From Butyrivibrio sp. MB2005 (lineage in GTDB: Bacteria; Bacillota; Clostridia; Lachnospirales; Lachnospiraceae), in the NCBI RefSeq assembly GCF_000424285.1, contig NZ_KE384159.1, forward strand, positions 31,183-95,182: a DNA stretch of 64,000 bases. Direction: 5' to 3'. The notes beneath the pieces were generated by a model. That model was not told the origin of the DNA and did no database searches. It saw only the letters and a list, made by a program, of their open reading frames with translations. The first letter of the stretch is position 1. Each line of letters opens with the position of its first letter. Position numbers and translations under genes: made by a program. This document shows positions 22,605-31,110 of this stretch, in pieces.

Positions 22605-23870
22605 TTACTGCTGGAACAACCATTCCATAACTGCTATACAGTTATAGGCGTAATCAAATGAAGCCATATGGTATGTAGCTCCGCCTCCGGCGCCTCCACC
22701 ATTTCCGCCCATCATTCCTTGAGGCTTCTCGCCGGTCATTTCCATTGCCGGCTTATCTTCACTTACATCTGAAGAAGCGTCTGTAGCAGCCTCGGGATTT
22801 GAAAGGCCTCCTTCTTCAGAAGAACTCATCTGCCCGCCGTTTCCTCTTTCGCCAAAGCTGCCATCTCCACCGCCCATGGGTGAATTGCCTGTTCCTGCAT
22901 CAATCGTTCCTGTCTTCCAGGATATAAAGTACGCTCCTGTAGCTTCTCCACTGAATAATTCTGAGGCAGCTGCTGAAAGCTCATCTGCTGACCATGTTCC
23001 GTCCCATTGTGCATATGTGTAGGTGACGCCATCTGCGTCATATCTGGCCATAAGGTCCTGCGCTCCGGTCCATGCACTTGTATCATCTTCAGCTGCAAAA
23101 TAAACGAAGGTCTGCCCCTCCAGATTTGAAAGAAGTTCCGTATCCCACTGACCATCAACAAACATACACGCAGCATATAAATCCGGGTATTCCGATGCAA
23201 GTATGAGTGTCGTCATGCATCCCATGGACTGACCTGTTCCATAGATTCTATCAGTATCTACTGCGTACTCATCTGACATGTAATCAATAAATCTCTTGGT
23301 GAGCTCAACATATTCTGTTGTACTATATCCATCATGGTCATCAAGAATTGTTTCAGGATATGTTGGTACAGCTACTATGGTCGGATATACTGACTGCCAT
23401 TCTGATGTTGCCCATACAAGACCACCAAGCCCCTGTGTAAGTGAATACTCCGCATCAGTTCCTGCAGTTGTTGAATCACCTATAAACACAACCATTGAGT
23501 ATTCTGCATTTTCATCATATCCTTCAGGAAGATACAGATTATAAGTTATAGAAAGACCCGTCTCTTCATCAGTATAAGTGAGCTGGTCAAAAAGATCTGT
23601 ATATGTCTCCACAAGACCCTCTTCATCTTCCGCAAGCGTGTTACTGACAAGTCCCAGCTCTAACGTAGAACCGGTATCTGTAGTTGTTTCAGTTTCTGCA
23701 GCAGAATCTGAAGCTTCTTCTTTTACCTCTTCAGAAGAAGCACTTTCTTCCTGAGTACTTTCCGATGAATCGGTCTGGATACTGTCTACCTGCTGAGCCT
23801 GGCTTCCACAAGCTACTGCAGATACGGTTATCGCACATGTTGTCAAAATAGTTGCTAATTTCTTGAACAT
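22605..23870 (-). CDS. Esterase-like lipoprotein (alpha/beta hydrolase)
   Basis: A 421-residue lipoprotein. The signal peptide ends at the lipobox SAVACGS (Cys21), followed by an acidic Ser/Thr/Glu-rich linker to about residue 75. The hydrolase domain has a PEGYDENAEYSMVVFI strand typical of feruloyl-esterase/PHB-depolymerase-like enzymes and the nucleophile serine in GTGQSMGCMT. A Gly/Met/Ser-rich low-complexity segment (about 330-397) is inserted before the last conserved piece, TYHMASFDYAYN, which should hold the catalytic histidine. It is likely a cell-surface esterase or peptidase. GGAGGATTTTTATA precedes the ATG. Confidence 0.78.
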   Translation of the reverse strand: MFKKLATILTTCAITVSAVACGSQAQQVDSIQTDSSESTQEESASSEEVKEEASDSAAETETTTDTGSTLELGLVSNTLAEDEEGLVETYTDLFDQLTYTDEETGLSITYNLYLPEGYDENAEYSMVVFIGDSTTAGTDAEYSLTQGLGGLVWATSEWQSVYPTIVAVPTYPETILDDHDGYSTTEYVELTKRFIDYMSDEYAVDTDRIYGTGQSMGCMTTLILASEYPDLYAACMFVDGQWDTELLSNLEGQTFVYFAAEDDTSAWTGAQDLMARYDADGVTYTYAQWDGTWSADELSAAASELFSGEATGAYFISWKTGTIDAGTGNSPMGGGDGSFGERGNGGQMSSSEEGGLSNPEAATDASSDVSEDKPAMEMTGEKPQGMMGGNGGGAGGGATYHMASFDYAYNCIAVMEWLFQQ

Positions 23871-24149
23871 TATAAAAATCCTCCATATATCTGTTCCTGT
23901 TTATCATAAAAGTTTTGGAGTATTTTATATTGCGAGCTACCATTCGCAGTAAGCCTGTTTCCAGAATTTCTAAGAGTTCTGTTCTTCAGTTTACATTCTC
24001 ATGATATATCCGTAAACTAAATCCAACCTAAAAAGCCTCTAAACATATTCTGAAATCATTAGTTACTTATTCTCTCTTCCAGCTTCTTGCGCTGTCTTTT
24101 TTCATACATTGTATTCCCGAGTTATCTTACAACCACATTTTGCAGACAT
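23871..24149. other. Intergenic region, no recognisable gene
   Basis: AT-rich spacer between the esterase start and the sirtuin 3' end. It should hold the esterase promoter, but I could not choose a convincing -35/-10 pair. No repeat or RNA fold stood out. Confidence 0.4.
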
Positions 24150-25046
24150 TTAAAGAATCTGCGTCTCAAATACTTCTCCTATATCACCATCAATGCATAT
24201 ACTTCTATCTGCAATTTCCTCCGGGCAATAGCTTTCGCCATAATTTAAGCAGGCATATACCGCTTTCTCATTTGCCAGCGTCATCTGCCAGAACGGATAC
24301 TTTATTATTACGGGCGTATTAGCTCCTACTCCCAATTCAAGATAAAGAACATGAAGATTCTCATGTCTGCGAATAAAATCAGAATATGCTGCAGATGCCC
24401 TATGCCATCCTTCATCTTCGACAAAAGAATCATCAGCTCTCAAATTCATAGTCATATCAGAGCCGTCATCAGGACACTTTGGAATCAGCTCAGAAGGAAT
24501 TTCCATCAGTAGCTTACCATCAACCGGTACCTGAAATACTCCCTGATCATCTCTTACAAAACCTTGTGCTTCCATAGCTTTCATTACCCACTCTTCATTA
24601 TCAAAGGTTTTCTGAATAGCAGGATTCACGCTCTGAAATAAACCATAATCACCCTGAGTATAGAACAGTCTTTTCTTGTCAAAACCTGCTCTTTGAAACT
24701 GGTGATCTACATTTGTTGTGATAACAAAATAATCCTTATCGGAAACCATCTTAAGAATATCCCTATACACTGGCTTTGGAGCATCAATATATCTGTTAAA
24801 ATAAATATGTCTCGCCCACCAGGCCCAGCGTATTTCTTCGCTCGGAAACGGATAGAAACCACCTGAATACATATCTCTTATTCCAAATCTTTTGGCAAAG
24901 TCATAGAAGTATTTTTCAAAACGCTTGCCGCTATATGTTAAGCCAGCAGATGTTGATAGTCCCGCTCCTGCACCAATGACAATTGCGTCTGCTTCTTTGA
25001 TTTCATGCAAAAGCCTTTTTATTTGCTCATCATATAAGTTTTTCAT
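24150..25046 (-). CDS. Class M sirtuin (SirTM) ADP-ribosyltransferase
   Basis: About 298 residues. The Rossmann NAD-binding loop is GAGAGLSTSAG (25-35), followed by the sirtuin TTNVDHQF motif and YTQGDYG. From family knowledge, SirTM proteins are sirtuins that ADP-ribosylate rather than deacylate, and they are encoded next to a macrodomain hydrolase. The downstream half contains CPDDGSDMTMNLR in place of the zinc ribbon region. The start at 25046 overlaps the macrodomain gene by 17 bases and GAGG lies upstream, so the two are translationally coupled. The usual third and fourth partners (a GcvH-like protein and a lipoate ligase) are absent here. Confidence 0.85.
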   Translation of the reverse strand: MKNLYDEQIKRLLHEIKEADAIVIGAGAGLSTSAGLTYSGKRFEKYFYDFAKRFGIRDMYSGGFYPFPSEEIRWAWWARHIYFNRYIDAPKPVYRDILKMVSDKDYFVITTNVDHQFQRAGFDKKRLFYTQGDYGLFQSVNPAIQKTFDNEEWVMKAMEAQGFVRDDQGVFQVPVDGKLLMEIPSELIPKCPDDGSDMTMNLRADDSFVEDEGWHRASAAYSDFIRRHENLHVLYLELGVGANTPVIIKYPFWQMTLANEKAVYACLNYGESYCPEEIADRSICIDGDIGEVFETQIL

Positions 25047-25830
25047 AAATGGCCTTATCCTCATCTTTGAAAACATTGAATATCACTCTTTCTACCTTAC
25101 CAGGATTTTCACGAAGCCATTCTGACACAGTCTTAACGGCAATCTCAGCTGCTTTTTTGTTAGGAAAATGAAATACTCCTGTTGAAATACAGCAAAAAGC
25201 AACGCTCTTCAAGCTATTTTCAGCACACATATCCAGAGTGTTTTTATAGCAATCCGCCAGATCTTTTTCCAATTCCGGAGTAAGCCCGTACTGTACAATT
25301 GGTCCTACTATATGAATAACTTTCTTTGCCGGAAGATTATACGCATCAGTGAGCATTGGAACGGCGGTCGGCTGCTCATAATCTCTTCCATATCTGATTC
25401 GAAGTTCATTCATCTGCCTGTTGCACTCAGCTCTTAATTGCACTCCTGCAAAAGTATGGATACAGTTATCTATACAGGTGTGCATTGGAACAAAGCAGCC
25501 CAGCATCTTCGAATTAGCGGCATTAACAATAGCATCCACCGAAAGTCTCGTAATATCACCCTGCCAGATGGATAATCCGTCCCTGATAACCGGGATGTCA
25601 GACAAATTCACCACACCCTTTTCAGCCGCTCTCTCTAATAAATATTCATCCTGTACTTTCATTACTTCAGAGGACAATTCTTTTGGCATACGGATGTTCA
25701 TAAGCGACCTTAAGATTCGTCTTTTATCTTCCGTACTATTTGGAGTCTGTAATTCCTTATATTCAGCAGAATCTGCCTTGAACTCTTCTACGAGATAATC
25801 AAGACGTTCTTCCTGTGTTGTATTCTTTGA
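25030..25830 (-). CDS. Zinc-containing macrodomain ADP-ribosyl hydrolase
   Basis: About 266 residues: an N-terminal helical extension of about 80 residues, then a macrodomain (WQGDITRLSVDAIVNAANS, GCISTG-like CCISTGVFHFP). The insertion CFVPMHTCIDNCIH holds the Cys113, His118 and Cys120 ligands of the Zn-macro subfamily. These enzymes remove ADP-ribose added by SirTM, so the pair forms a reversible modification switch. GGAGGTGGAAT before the ATG at 25830 sets the start. It is cotranscribed with the sirtuin downstream. Confidence 0.88.
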   Translation of the reverse strand, partial: SKNTTQEERLDYLVEEFKADSAEYKELQTPNSTEDKRRILRSLMNIRMPKELSSEVMKVQDEYLLERAAEKGVVNLSDIPVIRDGLSIWQGDITRLSVDAIVNAANSKMLGCFVPMHTCIDNCIHTFAGVQLRAECNRQMNELRIRYGRDYEQPTAVPMLTDAYNLPAKKVIHIVGPIVQYGLTPELEKDLADCYKNTLDMCAENSLKSVAFCCISTGVFHFPNKKAAEIAVKTVSEWLRENPGKVERVIFNVFKDEDKAIYEKLI

Positions 25831-25923
25831 CATATTCCACCTCCTTCTAAAAAAATAGTGACTATTAATCTTTCGACTTGTAGCCACCGTTTTTGTACCA
25901 ATATATTTCCACTTTAATAATCC

Positions 25924-26529
25924 CTATCCCATGCTAATAGTTATTGTAACATCGCCATTTGAAAGCAACTCAGTCATGCCAGCCTCATCCTTATCAGATA
26001 TGTGACCTAACCGTGTGTATGACCAGCTATTAGACCCATAGAACACAACCATTTGATTCCCTGAATAAAGAACTATATCCCCTGATGATGTTGTCGTCTG
26101 TTTGTCATTTCTTGGAAGACTCTGACCTATAGATCCCACCTGCTCAAATCCGCCATACATTGACATCTGAATTATGACATCGCCTTTTTCAACCATATTT
26201 CGCAGCGCGTCTACTGCCTGATTATTTTCCCAATCTACATTTACTTTATTATCACCAATTTTCATTATCATAGTTTTTTCTCCAATACCCGTATCATCAG
26301 AAGAAGTGTCACTCTCAACAGCTTGATTATCAGTTTCTTCTGTGTGATATGTTTTTACGTCTTCTGATAAAACGATTTCCTCTGTACTTTCTGCTTCTAT
26401 ATCTTCTGATTCAGAAATGGCAGCGCTCAAATCATAGTTTTCATATGGTGTCTTAGTATCACCTGAGCATGCGCTGGTACAAAGCATCATGGACACACAG
26501 AGTGTCATCATAATCAATTTCGTTTTCAT
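25924..26529 (-). CDS. Lipoprotein with cyclophilin-like domain
   Basis: About 201 residues. The signal peptide ends in the lipobox CTSACSG, then comes an acidic linker. The C-terminal part (about 85-200) matches the cyclophilin-like fold of DUF369-type proteins: KIGDNKVNVDWENNQAVDAL, QMSMYGGFEQVG, then VLYSGNQMVVFYGSNSWSYT and GHI. These domains keep a cyclophilin barrel but lack the proline isomerase residues; function is unknown. It is the last gene of the LysR-linked cluster, 12 bases after the FMN reductase gene. Confidence 0.82.
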   Translation of the reverse strand: MKTKLIMMTLCVSMMLCTSACSGDTKTPYENYDLSAAISESEDIEAESTEEIVLSEDVKTYHTEETDNQAVESDTSSDDTGIGEKTMIMKIGDNKVNVDWENNQAVDALRNMVEKGDVIIQMSMYGGFEQVGSIGQSLPRNDKQTTTSSGDIVLYSGNQMVVFYGSNSWSYTRLGHISDKDEAGMTELLSNGDVTITISMG

Positions 26530-26541
26530 CGCAAACTTCCT

Positions 26542-27084
26542 TTATTTTAATGTTTTTCCAAACTCATAGGCTTCACTTAATTCCTCTTTTTTACCTGAAG
26601 CTTCGCCCATATCACCTATTCCTCCACAGAATAAGGACCCTGTAAATTCTGCCTTTCCAAAACAGTCAACCCACCCTTGGAGTCCACTAATTGCCTTTTC
26701 AGGTACGAACTCTTCATCCTCAGCTGCAACAGATAGCATATATACATTCCTGAACTTATAGTCTGAAGGATACAACGGATTGAGCCTATCCAAAAGAGTC
26801 TTCATCTGTCCGCTCATCTCGTAGTAATAGATTGGTGTTGCAAAAACCAGGGTATCTGCATTCTTTACTTTTTCTGCAATTTCAACAGCATCATCTTTAA
26901 TGATGCATCTCTGAGTGTTCTGGCAGGCCAGACATCCTATACAGAAACTGATATTTTTCCCTTTCAGGCTTATATGTTCCACATCATGACCTGAAGCTTT
27001 TGCTCCCTCTATAAGCTTTTTCGTAAGTATATCGGAATTACTCTTTGCTCGAAGACTTGTAGAAATCACTAACACTTTACTCAT
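26542..27084 (-). CDS. NADPH-dependent FMN reductase/flavodoxin-like protein
   Basis: A 180-residue flavodoxin-fold protein. The FMN phosphate loop is STSLRAKSNSDIL, with the isoalloxazine loop ATPIYYYEMSGQMKT. Three cysteines (CIGCLACQNTQRC) sit at the position conserved in iron-sulfur flavoprotein-like reductases of anaerobes. It would transfer electrons via FMN to small acceptors. It lies between the alpha/beta hydrolase and the cyclophilin-like lipoprotein genes, in one leftward transcript. Confidence 0.88.
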   Translation of the reverse strand: MSKVLVISTSLRAKSNSDILTKKLIEGAKASGHDVEHISLKGKNISFCIGCLACQNTQRCIIKDDAVEIAEKVKNADTLVFATPIYYYEMSGQMKTLLDRLNPLYPSDYKFRNVYMLSVAAEDEEFVPEKAISGLQGWVDCFGKAEFTGSLFCGGIGDMGEASGKKEELSEAYEFGKTLK

Positions 27085-27121
27085 ATCATCCCATCCTTTA
27101 TTATTTCTTCCACCGTTATCA

Positions 27122-28123
27122 TTACTTTAAATTCTCCTTAAAGAAGCTCTCCAGCTTGTCATAAGGAATATAATCCTTATCTCCGCCATCATATAGATCT
27201 GTATGCACCGCATCAGGGATTATCATAAGTTCTTTATTATCAGCATACTTGCTGTCTTTAATCATATCTGCATAAGCATCCTTTGAGAAATAACATGAGT
27301 GTGCCTTTTCTCCATGGACAAGTAATACTGCACTTCTGATCTCGTTTGAATATTTCAGGATGGGCTGGTTTATGAAAGACTCACATCCGGTCACATTCCA
27401 ACCACCATTAGAGTTAAGGCTTCTTGCATGATATCCACGATCGGTCTTGTAATAGCTATGGTAATCCTTAACAAAGAAAGGTGCATCCGAAGGCAACGGA
27501 TCGACAACTCCACCACCAAGCTTATAATCACCCGATTTCAGATCCTCCAACCTCTGAGCACACATAGCTTTCTTCTTCTCATAACGTGCCTCTTCACTGT
27601 CCTCACTGTCAAAGTAACCTTTTGCGTTCACCCTGGTCATATCATACATGGTGGATGCCACGGTTGCCTTTATTCTCGTATCAAGTGCCGCCGTATTGAT
27701 CGCCATTCCGCCCCAGCCGCAGATACCTATGATCCCTATCCTGTCAGGATCAACTCTGTCATTCAGGGAAAGAAAGTCAACCGCCGCCATGAAATCCTCA
27801 GTATTGATATCCGGGGAAGCCATATATCTTACATTCCCGCCACTTTCTCCGGTAAAAGAAGGATCAAACGCTATTGTCAGGAAGCCTCTCTCTGCCATGG
27901 TCTGCGCATACAATCCACTGCACTGCTCCTTAACTGCACCAAAGGGACCGCATACTGCGATTGCGGGAAGTCTGCCCTCTTTATCCCCCGGTACATACAG
28001 ATCTGCCGCAAGTGTTATCCCATATCGGTTCACAAAGGTCACCTTGCTGTGATCTACCTTATCGCTCATAGGGAATGTTTTGTCCCATTCAGTTACCAGT
28101 TTCAGTTCTTCCTTTTTGATCAT
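27122..28123 (-). CDS. Alpha/beta hydrolase, dienelactone-hydrolase-like
   Basis: A 333-residue cytoplasmic hydrolase. Unusually, the nucleophile elbow is GIICGWGG-like (GIIGICGWGGMA), with cysteine in place of serine. The catalytic acid should follow later and the histidine is in DAVHTDLYD. The cysteine variant is known in dienelactone hydrolase-type proteins such as the YcjY group. GGAGGATGCAATC precedes the ATG. It is clustered with the FMN reductase and is near the LysR regulator, as is common in Lachnospiraceae; the substrate is unknown. Confidence 0.85.
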   Translation of the reverse strand: MIKKEELKLVTEWDKTFPMSDKVDHSKVTFVNRYGITLAADLYVPGDKEGRLPAIAVCGPFGAVKEQCSGLYAQTMAERGFLTIAFDPSFTGESGGNVRYMASPDINTEDFMAAVDFLSLNDRVDPDRIGIIGICGWGGMAINTAALDTRIKATVASTMYDMTRVNAKGYFDSEDSEEARYEKKKAMCAQRLEDLKSGDYKLGGGVVDPLPSDAPFFVKDYHSYYKTDRGYHARSLNSNGGWNVTGCESFINQPILKYSNEIRSAVLLVHGEKAHSCYFSKDAYADMIKDSKYADNKELMIIPDAVHTDLYDGGDKDYIPYDKLESFFKENLK

Positions 28124-28145
28124 GATTGCATCCTCCGTTCTCTTA

Positions 28146-28370
28146 TCACTGTTTATCCGCTTCTTTTTGTGTCTGTCTGATCAGATAGTCCATCCTATCA
28201 ACCTTCCTCTGACTGTCGTGCATTTCCTCCACCAGATCACATCGACATTTTCGAAGATACTTTACGAGCCCGTCCATATCTCCGGCTTCGTAAAGTGCTT
28301 TTGCTCTCTTTGTTCCTTCCGCAGAGCATCCACTGTCTGTAAGATTTTCTATCAGGGTTTTTACTTCCAT
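28146..28370 (-). CDS. Small helical protein of the LysR cluster
   Basis: A 74-residue predicted helical protein: MEVKTLIENLTDSGC, then KRAKALYEAGDMDGLVKYLR, then CRCDLVEEMHDSQRKVDRMD. It resembles small uncharacterised proteins that sit between LysR genes and hydrolases in related genomes. GAGGTAGGACAG precedes the ATG. It is the first gene of the leftward transcript whose promoter overlaps the palindromes at 28431-28457. Confidence 0.7.
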   Translation of the reverse strand: MEVKTLIENLTDSGCSAEGTKRAKALYEAGDMDGLVKYLRKCRCDLVEEMHDSQRKVDRMDYLIRQTQKEADKQ

Positions 28371-28390
28371 CTGTCCTACCTCGTATCCTC

Positions 28391-28457
28391 ATTATATTTA
28401 CTTGACGAATTCTTCGCTAATGAATAAAATGAATATCGTGATATTCCAAAATGGAAT
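28391..28457. promoter_or_regulatory. Divergent control region with LysR-type palindromes
   Basis: GAATATCGTGATATTC (28431-28446) is a perfect palindrome and ATTCCAAAATGGAAT (28443-28457) is another, overlapping it. A leftward TATAAT is at 28391-28396 with no good -35, as expected for an activated promoter. The position between the LysR gene and its divergent cluster fits LysR binding and autoregulation. Confidence 0.55.
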
Positions 28458-28484
28458 GTCATGCATTGTGAACTGGAGGATTCT

Positions 28485-29366
28485 ATGGAGATCAAAAGCC
28501 TGCGATACTTCCTTGCCGTCGCAAGGGAAGAGAATATGACAAAGGCTGCGGACATGCTTCATGTCACACAGCCTACGCTTTCAAAAACATTAAAATCACT
28601 CGAAGATGAACTGGGAAAGAAGTTGTTCACACGTCACAGCTTTAGCATATCCCTGACGGATGAGGGGATGCTTCTTCGCGACCGTGCGGAAGATCTCATC
28701 GCCATGGCCGACCGTATAGAACAGGAATTCATCACCCTTGACGATATCACCGGCGGGGATATCTATTTTGGACTGGCAGAAAGCTTTCAGATACGGCATC
28801 TTGCAAAAGAAATCCACAAGTTAAAGAACCGATATCCCGGTTTTACCTACCATATCACCAGTGGAGATACCGAGCAGGTGACGGAAAAACTTGATAAAGG
28901 CCTGCTTGATTTTGCGGTATTATGTGAAAAGCCAAACTCTGTAAAATACGATTACTTGAAATTTCCGGAAGCCGATGTCTGGGGAGCTGTCATGCCTGCT
29001 GATCACCCTCTCGCCAAGAAGAAGTCCGTTAGAGTAAAGGATCTTATCGGTAGGCCATTATTCTGCTCTGAACAAAGCTGGAACAACGAAATTCTTCAAT
29101 GGGCAAAGGATAGTTTTGACAAGCTTCATCTTGAGGGCTCTTTCCGTCTGTCCTATAACGGTTCCATGTTTGCAAAGGAAGGGCTTGGGATCCTGCTAAC
29201 CTTTGAGCATCTGATCGACTGCTCCAAAGAGAGCGGGCTTGTTTTTCGTCCCCTTTCACCTAAACAGACATCCGAGTTGTATCTGATTTGGAATAAATAT
29301 CCTTCTTTTACTCCCATAGCTGAAAAATTCCTTACACAGATCAAAACATCGTTCCATAAACCGTAG
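28485..29366 (+). CDS. LysR family transcriptional regulator
   Basis: About 293 residues: an N-terminal winged helix (SLRYFLAVAREENMTKAAD, then HVTQPTLSKTLKSLED) and a periplasmic-binding-like effector domain. The ATG at 28485 has GGAGGATTCT directly upstream, so an earlier in-frame ATG is not used. It diverges from the small-protein/hydrolase/FMN reductase/lipoprotein cluster and probably controls it through the palindromes at 28431-28457. Confidence 0.9.
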   Translation: MEIKSLRYFLAVAREENMTKAADMLHVTQPTLSKTLKSLEDELGKKLFTRHSFSISLTDEGMLLRDRAEDLIAMADRIEQEFITLDDITGGDIYFGLAESFQIRHLAKEIHKLKNRYPGFTYHITSGDTEQVTEKLDKGLLDFAVLCEKPNSVKYDYLKFPEADVWGAVMPADHPLAKKKSVRVKDLIGRPLFCSEQSWNNEILQWAKDSFDKLHLEGSFRLSYNGSMFAKEGLGILLTFEHLIDCSKESGLVFRPLSPKQTSELYLIWNKYPSFTPIAEKFLTQIKTSFHKP

Positions 29367-29458
29367 CAAAATTCTCTTCCCGTTCTATCTTCCGGTTTTA
29401 TGCAGATACAAAATGTTCATTGTACTCATACATTTAACTGAAAGTTAAAGCTTAATCT

Positions 29459-30115
29459 TCATTGTACTGTAAAGATTGTGTTTTTCTCAAACATGCCTAT
29501 AGCAAATGCTAATTTGAAATAAAATTGCATGTTTTCATAGGCTTCAAAGCTTGTTCTCTGCAGAAATTCGTCTATGGATATCTCCTCAACATAGCCATAA
29601 GGATTTGCTATAGTTATCTTGTTATTAGGTATATCCATCCCTACGAGCAAGGAGTAATGAAGAGTCCACACATCACCATACTTAGCTGCCCACTCAAATG
29701 GCACAGGTACTCCTCTTGCCAGATTTTCATAAGCTGCATCTATCAATTCCGTGTTTGACATGTATTTATGGATGGACGTAGTGTACTCCGGAAAGCGCTT
29801 GTTCATTTCTTCGCAGAACTTATCTCCTGTTGAGGTTATAACCTTACCATATTCATTGTACAGCTCCTCTTCTGTCAGATTTCCCCCATTCCATGCAGAA
29901 AACATCTCAATACAGGCATAACCACAGGAAACATCCTGAGTTATTACTTCTACTCCATCAACATAAACCGGAGCACTATATTTATCATCTATATATATAG
30001 ATGAATAATCAGTAAGGATTCTTTCTGTCTGAATCTGTAACTTTATCAATAGTCCCGCCAGCACAATAATAATCAGTGCTATAAAAATGAGAATAACGCG
30101 AATTGCCTTTTTCAA
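29459..30115 (-). CDS. C39-like membrane-anchored cysteine peptidase
   Basis: A 218-residue protein with one N-terminal membrane helix (about 5-25) and an outside papain-like C39_2 domain. The catalytic cysteine is in VSCGYACIE, the histidine in LHYSLLVGMD, and Asn/Pro-Tyr-Gly follow in IANPYGY. C39-like peptidases cleave double-glycine leaders when linked to ABC transporters, but no transporter is nearby, so its target is open. The start is TTG, chosen because GAGGAGGCATCAT lies just upstream. Confidence 0.78.
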   Translation of the reverse strand: MKKAIRVILIFIALIIIVLAGLLIKLQIQTERILTDYSSIYIDDKYSAPVYVDGVEVITQDVSCGYACIEMFSAWNGGNLTEEELYNEYGKVITSTGDKFCEEMNKRFPEYTTSIHKYMSNTELIDAAYENLARGVPVPFEWAAKYGDVWTLHYSLLVGMDIPNNKITIANPYGYVEEISIDEFLQRTSFEAYENMQFYFKLAFAIGMFEKNTIFTVQ

Positions 30116-30294
30116 ATGATGCCTCCTCTGTCGCGTATAATACTGAAAGTTAATCTATTCAAAAATACTTAAATTTTTTCTTTGTAGCAACTGTTTATAA
30201 TTATACCTATATCTACCTACTCATTAAATATATCTGTGAGAAAAATGAAATGGAAAGTTATGACATATGAGCTCTATCCACACTGTCATCTCCC

Positions 30295-31101
30295 TCACTC
30301 CAATAATAGGCCAATACTCCTAAAGGCTTCTGAAATGCTCTCGTCATCATTACTTCCGATCACACACGAGAATTCCTTCTTCAATTCCTCCGGAGCATTT
30401 CCCATCAGAAAAGGGAATCCTACAGATCGTAGCATTTCTGCATCATTAAAATGATCACCAAAAGCAACCGCTTTCTCCGGCGGAATGTTCATATACGAGC
30501 ATACTCGCCTGACTCCGTCGGCCTTTGTAATACCCTTTCCCATGATCTCAAGAAGAACATCTGAGGATTTAACTATCGACAGCTTTGGAAATCTCTTTTT
30601 CAATTCATTTTCTATACCACATATTGCTTCAGGCTCACATATGCAAAGGAGCTTTCCTATGATTGCATCTTTTGGAAGAAGCTCAATGCCGCCCTCTGTT
30701 GCACAGACCTCAACGATTTCCTCTTCTGCGCGGACCAGTCGGTCATTCCTGTCATTTACAATCCACAATTCTTCTGAATAGATATTCCATGTACAGTCAA
30801 TCTTCTCCGCCTCTATATAAGAAATAATATCCCTCGCTTCATTGGCATCAAATCCCTCCGAGTACATTATCTTATCGTTTTCATCAATGATAAGCGCCCC
30901 ACTATAACAGATCATCGGGCAGGTAAACCCGTATCTTTTAAAAATCGGCCGTACTCCGGATGGTCCTCTTGCTGTCGCAATGACAAAAGGGATATTGGCT
31001 TTCTTTAGGGCAAATATTGCATCAAGTGTGCCCTTAAGCATTCTATGTTCACTGTTTAGAATTGTTCCGTCTATATCTGAAAAAACTATTTTGAAATCCA
31101 T
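30295..31101 (-). CDS. Cof-type HAD hydrolase
   Basis: A 268-residue HAD phosphatase of the Cof/YidA group. It has nucleophile Asp in VFSDIDGTILN, motif II in VIATARGPS, a C2b cap, motif III lysine in GITKADGVRR and motif IV in AFGDHFNDAEML. These enzymes dephosphorylate sugar phosphates, pyridoxal phosphate or FMN. The gene ends nine bases before the GH36 stop's upstream boundary (31111), so it probably follows the galactosidase gene in one transcript, fitting sugar-phosphate metabolism. Confidence 0.9.
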   Translation of the reverse strand: MDFKIVFSDIDGTILNSEHRMLKGTLDAIFALKKANIPFVIATARGPSGVRPIFKRYGFTCPMICYSGALIIDENDKIMYSEGFDANEARDIISYIEAEKIDCTWNIYSEELWIVNDRNDRLVRAEEEIVEVCATEGGIELLPKDAIIGKLLCICEPEAICGIENELKKRFPKLSIVKSSDVLLEIMGKGITKADGVRRVCSYMNIPPEKAVAFGDHFNDAEMLRSVGFPFLMGNAPEELKKEFSCVIGSNDDESISEAFRSIGLLLE

Positions 31102-31110
31102 TGATGTCTC

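Noticed and set aside
27428-28180. 250-codon rightward frame opposite the alpha/beta hydrolase
   Set aside because: It is antisense to a gene with clear family motifs and a strong ribosome-binding site; its own translation has no recognisable domain.
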